Shown here: positions 1 through 8,000 of the stretch, in pieces
Position numbering within the stretch: the stretch's first letter is position 1
Layout of the letters: every line of letters begins with the position of its first letter
Assembly (NCBI GenBank): GCA_024280135.1
Contig: JAJRQS010000118.1
Span: forward strand, 1-13,793
From: Bacteroidota bacterium
Lineage (GTDB): Bacteria > Bacteroidota > Bacteroidia > Chitinophagales > Saprospiraceae
Length of the DNA: 13,793 nucleotides
Direction: 5' to 3'
Notes under the pieces: generated by a model
The model's database searches: none
Seen by the model: the letters and a program-made list of their open reading frames with translations, nothing else
What the model was told of the DNA's origin: nothing
Position numbers and translations under genes: made by a program

Positions 1-1863
1 ACAAATCAAGTAGATTCCATACATTGGGATTTTGGAGATGGTGATGTTTCGACGGAAGTCGATCCCATCCATTCCTATACCGAAGCGGGCAGTTATTTGG
101 TTGTGCTATACGCTAGTAATTCATGTGGAGAAGATACAACTTCACAAATCATTACGATTGCCGATTCCGATCTTATTGCTGGATTTGAGAGCGATATTAC
201 AGAAGGGTGTGCTTCTTTATCTGTACAGTTTACAGATAAAAGCACTCCAAATCCAACAAGTTGGCTGTGGACATTTGAAGGAGGAGAGCCAGCTACTTCA
301 ACCGCACAAAACCCATCTGTCATTTATAAAAATGGAGGCCAATTTTTGGTAAAACTAATCGTATCAAATGCAATTTCTTCTGACACCATTACCGTTGAAA
401 ACTACATAAAAGTGAATGCGCTTCCAGTAGCCGACTTTACTTTTAGTCCGAATGGTTTTGACATGGCGATTACCAATACTTCCTCAAATACAGATGCTGT
501 ACATTGGGATTTTGGGGACAACCAAACGACCACACTCTATGCACCCAACCATCATACATATAGCGAGATAGGTTCGTATTTCATAACACTAATTGCGACA
601 AATGCATGTGGGGCAGACACACTCATACAAGAAGTGTATATTGGTGAACAAGACATTACAGCAGCTTTTGAAGCAGATGTACTAACTGGATGTGCACCCG
701 TAGTTGTACAATTTACCGATCTAACCAGTCATAATCCAACGAGTTGGCTATGGACTTTTGAGGGTGGCGAACCTGCTACTTCGACAGACCAAAATCCATC
801 CGTCACTTATAATGAAGCTGGACAATATACTGTAAAACTAGTAGCGACGAATGCCTCTGGTAGCGACACTTTAATAATGGATTCATACATTAATATTAAT
901 GATAAGCCAACTGCTTCATTTGCTCCAACAGCCAATGGATTAAACGTCACCTTTGTGAATCAATCAGAAGGTGCAGACAGTTATTTATGGATTTTCGATG
1001 ATAATACAACTTCTGATTCTATAAATCCAATTCATCAATTTGATGAATATGGTTACCATTTGACAACTTTAATTGCAACAAATGGCTGTGGCTCAGACAC
1101 AACTGAATCCAATACTTTTATAGGACAAGGAACACCAGAAGCATTCATACAAGCATCTGACACAGTAGGTTGTGGCCCGTTGACGATTGCCTTCAATGCT
1201 GTCATCACCAATGCAGATAGTGTTCATTGGGTATTTCCGCAAGGAGATCCTGCTTACTCATCTGAAATGAATCCAGTAGTGACCTTTAATACACCTGGCG
1301 TATATAAGGTATCGTTAACAGCCTATAATATCACTGATTCGATTACCATCTATCAGACCATTAAAGTGGATGCCCAACCAGATGCTAATTTTTCTTACAC
1401 TACTTTTGAGAAGACAGCGACTTTTAGTCATCCAGTTGTAGAAAATACAGTTTATACATGGGACTTTGGAGATGGAGTTGTATTGGACGAAATCAACCCT
1501 ATCCATGAGTATAATTTTTATGGTCATTACACCGTCCATTTAATTGCCTCAAATAGCTGCGGATCAGATTTTGTCACGCAAGAAGTAGAAGTTAAAGACA
1601 CATTAACAGGGGTCTTTTACAGAATCACACCGAATCCAAGTTCTGGATTATATTTGCTAGATGTACAGACGGATGTAATCACGGATATCAAGTTGATATT
1701 TTACACAGCTTGGGGTCAAGTCATACAGCAATATGAATGGAAAGAAACACAAAAATTGAGAGACGAGCCCATTGACATGGTCGGTTTCCCAGCTGGTGCA
1801 TATTTCTATTATATAGAATTTGGTAGTGCGACGGCAGCAGGCAGACTTATCAAAATAAATTAG
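1..1863 (+). CDS. Multi-PKD-domain secreted protein with T9SS C-terminal sorting domain (5' partial)
   Basis: The frame is open from base 1, so the gene begins upstream of the window; 620 residues are visible. They form a chain of beta-sandwich PKD-like domains of two alternating types. Type A carries the PKD signature WDFGD (near codons 9-14 and again near 500) and ends in N-x-C-G. Type B starts near a G-C-A/G motif and carries SWLWTFEGGEPATST. The order is A(partial)-B-A-B-A-B-A, with a super-repeat of about 160 codons. The last ~84 residues (from about base 1612) fit a type A T9SS sorting domain: a PNPSSG motif, a GQV strand, then a terminal GRLIKIN strand. By family knowledge such proteins pass the outer membrane through T9SS and are anchored or released at the surface, often as adhesins or parts of large enzymes. 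No catalytic domain is visible here; the N-terminal part outside the window may hold one. A strong terminator follows, so this gene ends its transcript. Confidence 0.9.
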   Translation, partial: TNQVDSIHWDFGDGDVSTEVDPIHSYTEAGSYLVVLYASNSCGEDTTSQIITIADSDLIAGFESDITEGCASLSVQFTDKSTPNPTSWLWTFEGGEPATSTAQNPSVIYKNGGQFLVKLIVSNAISSDTITVENYIKVNALPVADFTFSPNGFDMAITNTSSNTDAVHWDFGDNQTTTLYAPNHHTYSEIGSYFITLIATNACGADTLIQEVYIGEQDITAAFEADVLTGCAPVVVQFTDLTSHNPTSWLWTFEGGEPATSTDQNPSVTYNEAGQYTVKLVATNASGSDTLIMDSYININDKPTASFAPTANGLNVTFVNQSEGADSYLWIFDDNTTSDSINPIHQFDEYGYHLTTLIATNGCGSDTTESNTFIGQGTPEAFIQASDTVGCGPLTIAFNAVITNADSVHWVFPQGDPAYSSEMNPVVTFNTPGVYKVSLTAYNITDSITIYQTIKVDAQPDANFSYTTFEKTATFSHPVVENTVYTWDFGDGVVLDEINPIHEYNFYGHYTVHLIASNSCGSDFVTQEVEVKDTLTGVFYRITPNPSSGLYLLDVQTDVITDIKLIFYTAWGQVIQQYEWKETQKLRDEPIDMVGFPAGAYFYYIEFGSATAAGRLIKIN

Positions 1864-1899
1864 CGAAGAATAAAAAAATAGTACTGAATGTTTGTTTGT

Positions 1900-1933
1900 G
1901 AAGGGTGGTTATGTTTGGCCGCCCTTCTTTTTT
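1900..1933 (+). terminator. Intrinsic terminator after the PKD protein gene
   Basis: An 11-bp stem (GAAGGG pairs with CCCTTC, then further pairs including G-U) closes a 6-base loop and is followed directly by six T's. It lies 37 bases after the stop codon at 1861-1863 and before the next gene, the classic form of a rho-independent terminator. Confidence 0.85.
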
Positions 1934-1987
1934 ATTTATTAGCTAAAAACACCTACCTTAGCCCTCTCTAAACAATAAAACTAAAAC

Positions 1988-2875
1988 ATGAAAAAAATAG
2001 CTATCATCGGAGCAGGGACTATGGGAAATGGAATTGCCCACGTTTTTGCACAAGCTGGTTACAACGTAAATCTAATAGATATTTCCGAAAATGCTTTAAG
2101 TAAAGCGCTAGCCACCATTGAAAAAAACCTAGATCGCCTCGTAAAAAAAGAGCGTCTTACCCTTGCAGGCAAAAAGAAAACTTTAGCAAACTTAAGCTTA
2201 TCAACAGACATGAAAGCGGGTCTAGCAGGTGTCGATCTTGTCATTGAAGCCGCTACAGAAAATGTTGATATTAAGCTTAGTATTTTTAAGAAGATGGATG
2301 AGCTTGCGCCCAAAAAAGCTATTCTAGCAACTAATACTTCCTCCATTTCAATTACCAAAATAGCAGCCGTTACTTCACGCCCAACAAAAGTTATTGGCAT
2401 GCATTTCATGAATCCTGTTCCTATCATGAAGCTCGTTGAAATCATCCGAGGTTATTCAACCTCAAATGTAACAACGAAAAAAATAATGGATCTTTCCATG
2501 GCCCTCAAGAAGGTACCAGTTGAAGTTCAAGACTACCCAGGGTTTGTTGCCAATCGTATTTTAATGCCCATGATTAATGAGGCCATTATCACCTTAAATG
2601 AAGGCGTTGCAGGGGTTTACGAAATCGACACGGTCATGAAATTGGGGATGGCTCATCCGATGGGTCCATTACAACTAGCTGATTTTATAGGGCTAGACGT
2701 GTGTTTGGCCATTCTAAATGTGTTACATACTGGACTTGGAAACCCCAAATACGCACCTGCTCCTCTATTAGTCAACATGGTCATGGCAGGAAAGCTCGGC
2801 AGAAAATCAGGTGAAGGTTTTTATCAATACACTGCAGGAAGTAAAGATTTAATCGTCTCGTCTAGCTTTCGCTAA
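1988..2875 (+). CDS. hbd: 3-hydroxybutyryl-CoA dehydrogenase (3-hydroxyacyl-CoA dehydrogenase family)
   Basis: This 295-aa protein has the usual length of single-domain HbD/PaaH enzymes, which interconvert 3-hydroxyacyl-CoA (typically 3-hydroxybutyryl-CoA) and acetoacetyl-CoA with NAD(P) in the cytoplasm. The N-terminal Rossmann fold shows GAGTMGNG (residues 8-15) and an acidic D31 at the end of beta-2, which suggests NAD preference. The catalytic set is visible: NTSS at 116-119, H139 in GMHFMNP, E151, and N189 in GFVANR. The C-terminal dimerisation domain carries MGPLQLADFIGLD (225-237) and GRKSGEGFY (271-279). The ATG start is preceded by A-rich sequence, as is common in this phylum. A weak TAnnTTTG-like box (TACCTTAG, 1954-1961) may be its promoter. 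It converges on psuG with only four bases between the stop codons. The exact chain length or pathway (beta-oxidation, butyrate or phenylacetate catabolism) cannot be told from the sequence; paaH is an alternative name. Confidence 0.93.
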   Translation: MKKIAIIGAGTMGNGIAHVFAQAGYNVNLIDISENALSKALATIEKNLDRLVKKERLTLAGKKKTLANLSLSTDMKAGLAGVDLVIEAATENVDIKLSIFKKMDELAPKKAILATNTSSISITKIAAVTSRPTKVIGMHFMNPVPIMKLVEIIRGYSTSNVTTKKIMDLSMALKKVPVEVQDYPGFVANRILMPMINEAIITLNEGVAGVYEIDTVMKLGMAHPMGPLQLADFIGLDVCLAILNVLHTGLGNPKYAPAPLLVNMVMAGKLGRKSGEGFYQYTAGSKDLIVSSSFR

Positions 2876-2879
2876 ACCG

Positions 2880-3791
2880 CTAAGTATTATTAAAAGATAC
2901 CGCTAAATTAGCAGCCAATTTTGCATTATTCAGAATAAGTTCGATATTCGTATTTAAACTGCTTCCTTGGGTTAGTTCATCAATTTTAGCTAGTAGAAAA
3001 GGAGTGATGGATTTGCCTGTTACTCCTTTTTTATGTGCTTGCGCCAATGCCTCCTCAATAAAAATATTAATCTCTTTTTTAGGAATAGAGGCAACTTCTG
3101 GAACAGGGTTACCTATCAACACGCCACCTCTTAAACCAAAGCTCCATTTGGTTTTTAATAGTTGTGCAAGTTCGTCCACATCATCAACACGTCTATCCAA
3201 TTTAAAACCACTATCTCTAGTAAAAAAAGCGGGTAGTTCTTCTGTTTGATAGCCCCACACGGGTACGCCCATCGTTTCTAAATATTCTAAAGTCAAGCCT
3301 AGATCCAAAATAGATTTTACACCAGCCGAAATAACAGCAACCGACGTATTGGCTAACTCCTGTAAATCTGCTGAAATATCTAATGTGTTCTCCCCATTTC
3401 GATGCACACCCCCTATTCCACCTGTGGCAAATATCTGAATCCCTGCTTTTTCCGCAAGGATCATGGTGCCTGCAACCGTCGTAGCTCCATGCAATTTTTG
3501 CGTAAGCACCACCGGAAAATCCCGCCGACTTACTTTTGTAACGGAAGGTCCTGCTTTCGCTAAAATTTCAATTTCTTTATGTGACAGCCCTATCTTGGGT
3601 ACACCGTCAATAATCGCCAAGGTAGCCGGTACTGCCCCATTATTTCGCACAATTTCTTCTACACGCAAGGCTGTTTCCATATTTCTTGGGAAAGGCATCC
3701 CATGTGAGATAATGGTGCTTTCGAGTGCCACAATCGGTTGTTCGTTGGCCTTTGCGGCAGTCACTTCTTCAGAGTAAGCTAATTCTATCAT
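2880..3791 (-). CDS. psuG: Pseudouridine-5'-phosphate glycosidase
   Basis: PsuG reversibly splits the C-glycosidic bond of pseudouridine 5'-phosphate, giving uracil and ribose 5-phosphate. The 303-aa product has normal length (E. coli about 312). The family signature ALESTIISHGMPFPRN spans residues 22-37. All active-site residues known from the E. coli enzyme fall at a constant offset of seven: E24, D142, the Schiff-base lysine K159 (in SAGVKS), and N282. The ISAGVKSILDLG and GGIGGVHRN segments are also typical. The usual partner, pseudouridine kinase PsuK, and a nucleoside transporter are not beside it: the flanking genes are a convergent hbd and a divergent DUF4846 lipoprotein. The gene therefore looks monocistronic. 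The start ATG lies 101 bases from the divergent gene's start; I see no convincing TAnnTTTG box in between. Confidence 0.95.
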   Translation of the reverse strand: MIELAYSEEVTAAKANEQPIVALESTIISHGMPFPRNMETALRVEEIVRNNGAVPATLAIIDGVPKIGLSHKEIEILAKAGPSVTKVSRRDFPVVLTQKLHGATTVAGTMILAEKAGIQIFATGGIGGVHRNGENTLDISADLQELANTSVAVISAGVKSILDLGLTLEYLETMGVPVWGYQTEELPAFFTRDSGFKLDRRVDDVDELAQLLKTKWSFGLRGGVLIGNPVPEVASIPKKEINIFIEEALAQAHKKGVTGKSITPFLLAKIDELTQGSSLNTNIELILNNAKLAANLAVSFNNT

Positions 3792-3892
3792 GCTGTAAAA
3801 ATAGCTTTTTTTCTATTACTATCACACTTCAGTTTAGTAGAATCCTATTTTGTTAATAATTAATTAGTAGCTAGCCACGTTATAGCCGAAAA

Positions 3893-4726
3893 ATGAGGAA
3901 ACTTCTTTATCTTTTGTTTGGCATAATTTCTCTTCAGGCATGTGGTCAAGTTAATCAACCCATCGAAAAGCAATTGAGCAAGAATGCAGGCAAAACCATC
4001 GAAACAAGATTTCAACCCCCTATCGGATTTGAAAGAGTTTCAACTAGTCCACATTCCTACCAAACTTACCTCCGCCACTTACCACTCAAGCCACCAGGGT
4101 CACTAGTGAAATATTTTGATGGTTCTACCAAAAGCAATGTTAACATTTATGACGCAGTCATAGATTTAAAAATAGGTAAAAAGGATTTACATCAATGTGC
4201 GGATGCCATCATGCGTTTGCGTGCTGAATATTTATGGAAGGAGAAAAAATACAGCCAAATTCACTTTAATTTCACAAATGGCTTTCAGGTAGATTACACA
4301 GAATGGATGAAAGGCAAACGAATCAGAGTAAGAGGAAATAAGACCTATTGGGTTCAATCTGCAAAACCATCTAATACTTACCCTGACTTTTGGAAGTATA
4401 TGGAGCTTGTTTTTGCATATGCAGGCACTTACTCATTATCTAAGGAACTTCAGTCAGTACCAATAGAACAAATACAAATCGGCGATGTATTTATACAAGG
4501 TGGGTTCCCAGGGCATGCTATAACCGTTGTAGATTTGGCAACAAATTCCTCAAATGAAAAGGTATTTCTATTAGCACAAAGCTATATGCCCGCACAAGAA
4601 ATTCAAGTACTACAAAACCCTATGAATACAAAACTAAGTCCTTGGTACTCATCAAGTAATTTTAGCCAACTTGAGACACCAGAATGGCTATTTTCCATCT
4701 CAAACTTAAAAAGATTTGTTGAATAA
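3893..4726 (+). CDS. DUF4846-domain lipoprotein
   Basis: A 277-aa exported protein. The N-terminus has a basic MRK, a hydrophobic core and a lipobox LQAC with C17 as the lipidated residue, so it is predicted to be membrane-anchored on the periplasmic or outer face. The rest matches my memory of DUF4846: RHLPLKPPGSLVKYFDG (residues 61-77), QCADAIMRLRAEYL (101-114), a YAGTYSL segment (176-182), GDVFIQGGFPGHAITVVD (197-214), LAQSYMPAQEIQVL (227-240) and SPWY (249-252). The family's function is unknown. The GD-x-F...GHA...VVD stretch resembles the His motif of papain/NlpC-like folds, and C102, H208 and D214 occur in the order such enzymes use; that is inference only. It stands alone: divergent from psuG, and separated from smc by 339 bases. 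A hairpin just downstream (4737-4767) may end its transcript. Confidence 0.85.
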   Translation: MRKLLYLLFGIISLQACGQVNQPIEKQLSKNAGKTIETRFQPPIGFERVSTSPHSYQTYLRHLPLKPPGSLVKYFDGSTKSNVNIYDAVIDLKIGKKDLHQCADAIMRLRAEYLWKEKKYSQIHFNFTNGFQVDYTEWMKGKRIRVRGNKTYWVQSAKPSNTYPDFWKYMELVFAYAGTYSLSKELQSVPIEQIQIGDVFIQGGFPGHAITVVDLATNSSNEKVFLLAQSYMPAQEIQVLQNPMNTKLSPWYSSSNFSQLETPEWLFSISNLKRFVE

Positions 4727-4736
4727 TCGAGGATAT

Positions 4737-4767
4737 GCAGCAGGCCTGTCTGAAGCCAGGCAGCTGC
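4737..4767. repeat. GC-rich stem-loop downstream of the DUF4846 gene
   Basis: GCAGC (4737-4741) pairs with GCTGC (4763-4767), and GCCTG (4744-4748) pairs with CAGGC (4757-4761), with a small internal loop between the stems and an 8-base apical loop. It starts 11 bases after the stop codon at 4724-4726. No T-run follows, so it is either a poor terminator, a transcript-end stabiliser, or the fold of a dispersed intergenic repeat. Confidence 0.55.
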
Positions 4768-4842
4768 GAGGAATCGAGCGCTAACGAGAATAATAAAAAA
4801 CTTGTCTCATTCGTGATCTCTATCTAGCCTGCTCAGTCATTA

Positions 4843-4866
4843 TAAAAATTCGTGCATTCGTGGCAA
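4843..4866 (+). repeat. 24-bp element, left copy (inverted match at 8635-8658)
   Basis: These 24 bases are an exact reverse complement of 8635-8658. The unit contains ATTCGTG twice, one base apart. It sits about 200 bases upstream of the smc start. I recall similar GTGCATTCGTGG strings scattered in other environmental genomes, so a dispersed repeat is the simplest reading; this is memory, not a search result. Confidence 0.75.
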
Positions 4867-5065
4867 TCCTCCATACTTTGATAGTAGGTGGAAGGCGAAG
4901 GGAATCCATCCCATCTGCTAAGTCTAAAGATAATCCACAAAACAATGATAGTTGTATGTGTAACTACTTAATTTACAATAAATTACCTGATTTGTGGAAA
5001 ATTTATCCTACTGCACTATGATTTTTCCTTTACAGAAAGCCTAGAAAGCCGTACTTTTGCCCGCT

Positions 5066-8000
5066 ATGCGACTAACAAGCTTAAGAATAAAAGGATTTAA
5101 GAGTTTTGCCAATGACACCGTGATTAATTTTTCGGAAGATGTTATCGGTATTATAGGACCAAATGGCTCTGGTAAATCCAATATAGTAGATGCCATCCGA
5201 TGGGTATTGGGTGAGCAAAAAAGCAAAGACTTACGTCTTGACAAGATGTCTTCTGTTATCTTTAATGGAACCAAACATCGTAAATCTATGGGAATGGCTT
5301 CGGTCTCTCTAACCCTAGAGAATACAAAAAACATTCTACCTACGGAATACCAAACAGTAACCATCACCAGAATTCTCTATTCGAGTGGTGACAGCGAATA
5401 TCGCTTGAATGATGTCAAATGTCGATTAAAAGATATTACCACGCTTTTCTTGGATTCAGGAATAGGGTCTAATTCTTATGCCATCATCTCACTTTCGATG
5501 GTGGATGAATTATTGATGGATAAGAATAACTCTCGTCAAAGGATGTTTGAGCAAGCGGCAGGAATTTCAAAATACAAAACCAGAAAGCACCAAACCCTTA
5601 ACAAACTAAAGAATACCGAAGAAGATTTGAGCCGTATAGACGACCTTATCTTTGAGATTCAAGGCAACATGAAAACGTTGGAGCGTCAAGCAAAACGAAC
5701 ACAACGCTTTTATGACATCAAAGAAAAGTATAAGACAAATAGCATTCAATTAGCCGTTATTAAGACTTCTGAATCCAAAGAAATTTTTCAAAATCTTGCG
5801 ACAAAAATTGAGGAGGAAAGCGACAAGTTAGTTAAAGTTGAAGCTGCTGAAAGCACACTAGAAGCTGCATTGGCACAACTTCGCTTAGATCAAGTAGAAA
5901 AAGAAGCCAACCTATCGGAAATCCAAAAAGAGGCCAACGAGTTTCTATCTGGTATCCGTACGATGGAGAATGAGAAACAAATGGTAGAACAAAGGCTATC
6001 ATTCATCCGAGAAAATCATTCTCGCCATGAACGCCAAATAGCCAATGCCGAAAATAGAATCAAGACTTTACAAGACGAGATAAAAAGGGACACAGAAGAT
6101 CTTGAAAAACAACAAAAACTAGAGAGGGAACTTCAGCAGGAAATTGAGGTCTTGGAAGAAGAGCTAAAATTGGTTCAAAGAAAACATGGAGACCAACAAG
6201 AAGGAATGGATATTTTTGTCGAAAGACAGCAAGACCTAGAAAGAAGGCTCTATGAATTAGAAAAGAAAAAAGCCGTTAATGCTAATCAGATTGAATCTAA
6301 AAAATCTGATTTGGATCAAAGTTCGGATGACATTGTCGCAAAAAGTGATGAAGGTAAGAATCTACAAAAAGAGCTGAAACTCATCAATGATCAGATAGCT
6401 AAAGCAGAAAAAGAGCTTGCACAAATTACTCAAGCAGAAGAAAATCGTAAAGTTCTATTAGAAAAACTACAAGAGCAAAAAGAAGAAACAAAAACCAAAC
6501 TCATCCAAGAGCAACGTTCTTTTGATGCCCTTCAAAATGAATTTAGACTTACAAAGTCTATGGTCGAAAACTTAGAAGGGTTCCCTGAGTCCATTAAGTT
6601 TTTGAAAAAAAGCAAGACGAGTATTAGTAATATTCCTTTGTTAACTGATATTATTTTCTGTGAAGAGTCTTATCGGGTAGCCATTGAAAATTATTTGAAG
6701 CCCTATTTAAATCATTATTTGGTTCCTACCTATGATGATGCGCAACAAGCCATCACCTTATTGAATAATAGTCAAAAAGGAAAGGCTAGTTTCTTCATCC
6801 TTGACGAGTTAGAAAAAGCCAAAGGCAAAACGAAAGCGATAAAAGGGGCAACAGATGCCTTTTCCCTTTTGGAAATAGAATTACAATATCAACCGATTGT
6901 CGAAAAATTGCTTTTTAAGACTTATATCGTTGATGACCACAAGCGTGCGTTGGATTTGCGAAAGCTCCACCCTGATTGTACATTTATTGAAAAATCAGGA
7001 AGTTTCATCAGCAGGGGCAACATGATTTCAGGTGGTAGTGTTGGGTTATTTGAAGGAAAGAAAATAGGTCGTCGTAAAAATCTTGAAGTACTAGAAGGTA
7101 AATTAAAAAAGCTGGAAAAAAGCATCAAGACTTTGACAGACAAATTGGAAAAAATCCAAAAAGAGATTGCCCTTCAAGTCAAAGATGACCAAAGCCAAGA
7201 AATCAAGCAAAAAACGGGGCAGTTAAATAGTCTTGCCAATCAGCAAATCAGCTTCGCTACTCGCCTAGAGAATATTGAATCTTTTGTATCTAGTTTTGAA
7301 TTAAAAGCAGGTGAATCGAAGGACTATATTAAGCATTTGGAAGAAGCCAATGCTATTATCGACCAAGAATTAGCCGTTGCACAAGAGGAGTATCAACTAT
7401 TTAAAAATGAATTACAATCTGCTGATGACGGTTTTCGTGAAATCGCAAATGCGTTGGCCACAACCTCTGAGCGTTTTAACCAAAAAAACATCGCTTATAT
7501 CCAGCAACAAAATAGAGTTGCTGGCTTAGATCGAGAATTAACCTTTCGGAAAAATCAATATAAGGAGACAAGTGAGCACTTACTCCAAACATCAAAAACA
7601 CTGTCCACTACAGATTCTGAAGTAGCTGAAATAATGGTCACCATCACGTCGCTACAAGATAAACTTGCAGCGGACTACACCATCAAAAAAGAAAAGGAAT
7701 CCTATTTAAATGAAGCGGAACAAATCTGGCACCGTTCGAGGAGTGAAATTAATGAAGCCGAAGAAGCAGTCAGAGACAATTATAAAAAACGTCAAGAAAC
7801 CCTTTCTCTTGTTACTGAATTGAAAGAAAAATTTAGTGAACTAAAACTGGATATGTCTTCTATCACGGAGCGTGTTGAAATTGAATTTGGTGTAAGCCGT
7901 GATGAATTATTGAGCATGGAGGTTCCAGAAGACCTAGACCTCGAAAAAATCCAATCGGAAGTCACAAAACTAAAAGACAAACTAAATAGATTTGGCGATA

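Larger units (their letters stand above)
4727..5065. other. 339-bp intergenic region upstream of smc with several inverted repeats
   Basis: I see no gene here. In order it holds a GC-rich hairpin (4737-4767); a GAGGAATCGAGCG-like stretch (about 4768-4780) that looks like a dispersed intergenic repeat; three ATTCGTG heptamers (4809-4815, 4848-4854, 4856-4862), the last two inside a 24-bp element also found inverted beyond smc; a short inverted repeat TAGTT/AACTA (4949-4966); and TCCACAAA (4934-4941) mirrored by TTTGTGGA (4991-4998). The smc promoter presumably lies in the last 100 bases. TTTG at 4991-4994 could serve as a -33 box, but the matching -7 box is poor, so I do not call it. Confidence 0.6.

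Noticed and set aside
97..1863. A TTG start at 97 for the PKD protein
   Set aside because: The frame is open to base 1 and already encodes a WDFGDG PKD motif upstream of 97, so the gene continues off the window.
3004..3777. Plus-strand open frames opposite psuG (81 and 104 codons)
   Set aside because: They lie wholly within psuG on the opposite strand and show no family features.
4891..4915. Small hairpin GGGA/TCCC near the middle of the smc upstream gap
   Set aside because: The stem is only about four pairs and has no T-run or conserved context; not distinguishable from chance.
5057..5065. TTG start at 5057 for smc
   Set aside because: The ATG at 5066 gives the standard SMC N-terminus; the three extra residues have no support.
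5041..5367. Minus-strand open frame of 108 codons opposite the smc 5' end
   Set aside because: It is antisense to the highly conserved Walker A region and has no recognisable family; a shadow of smc.
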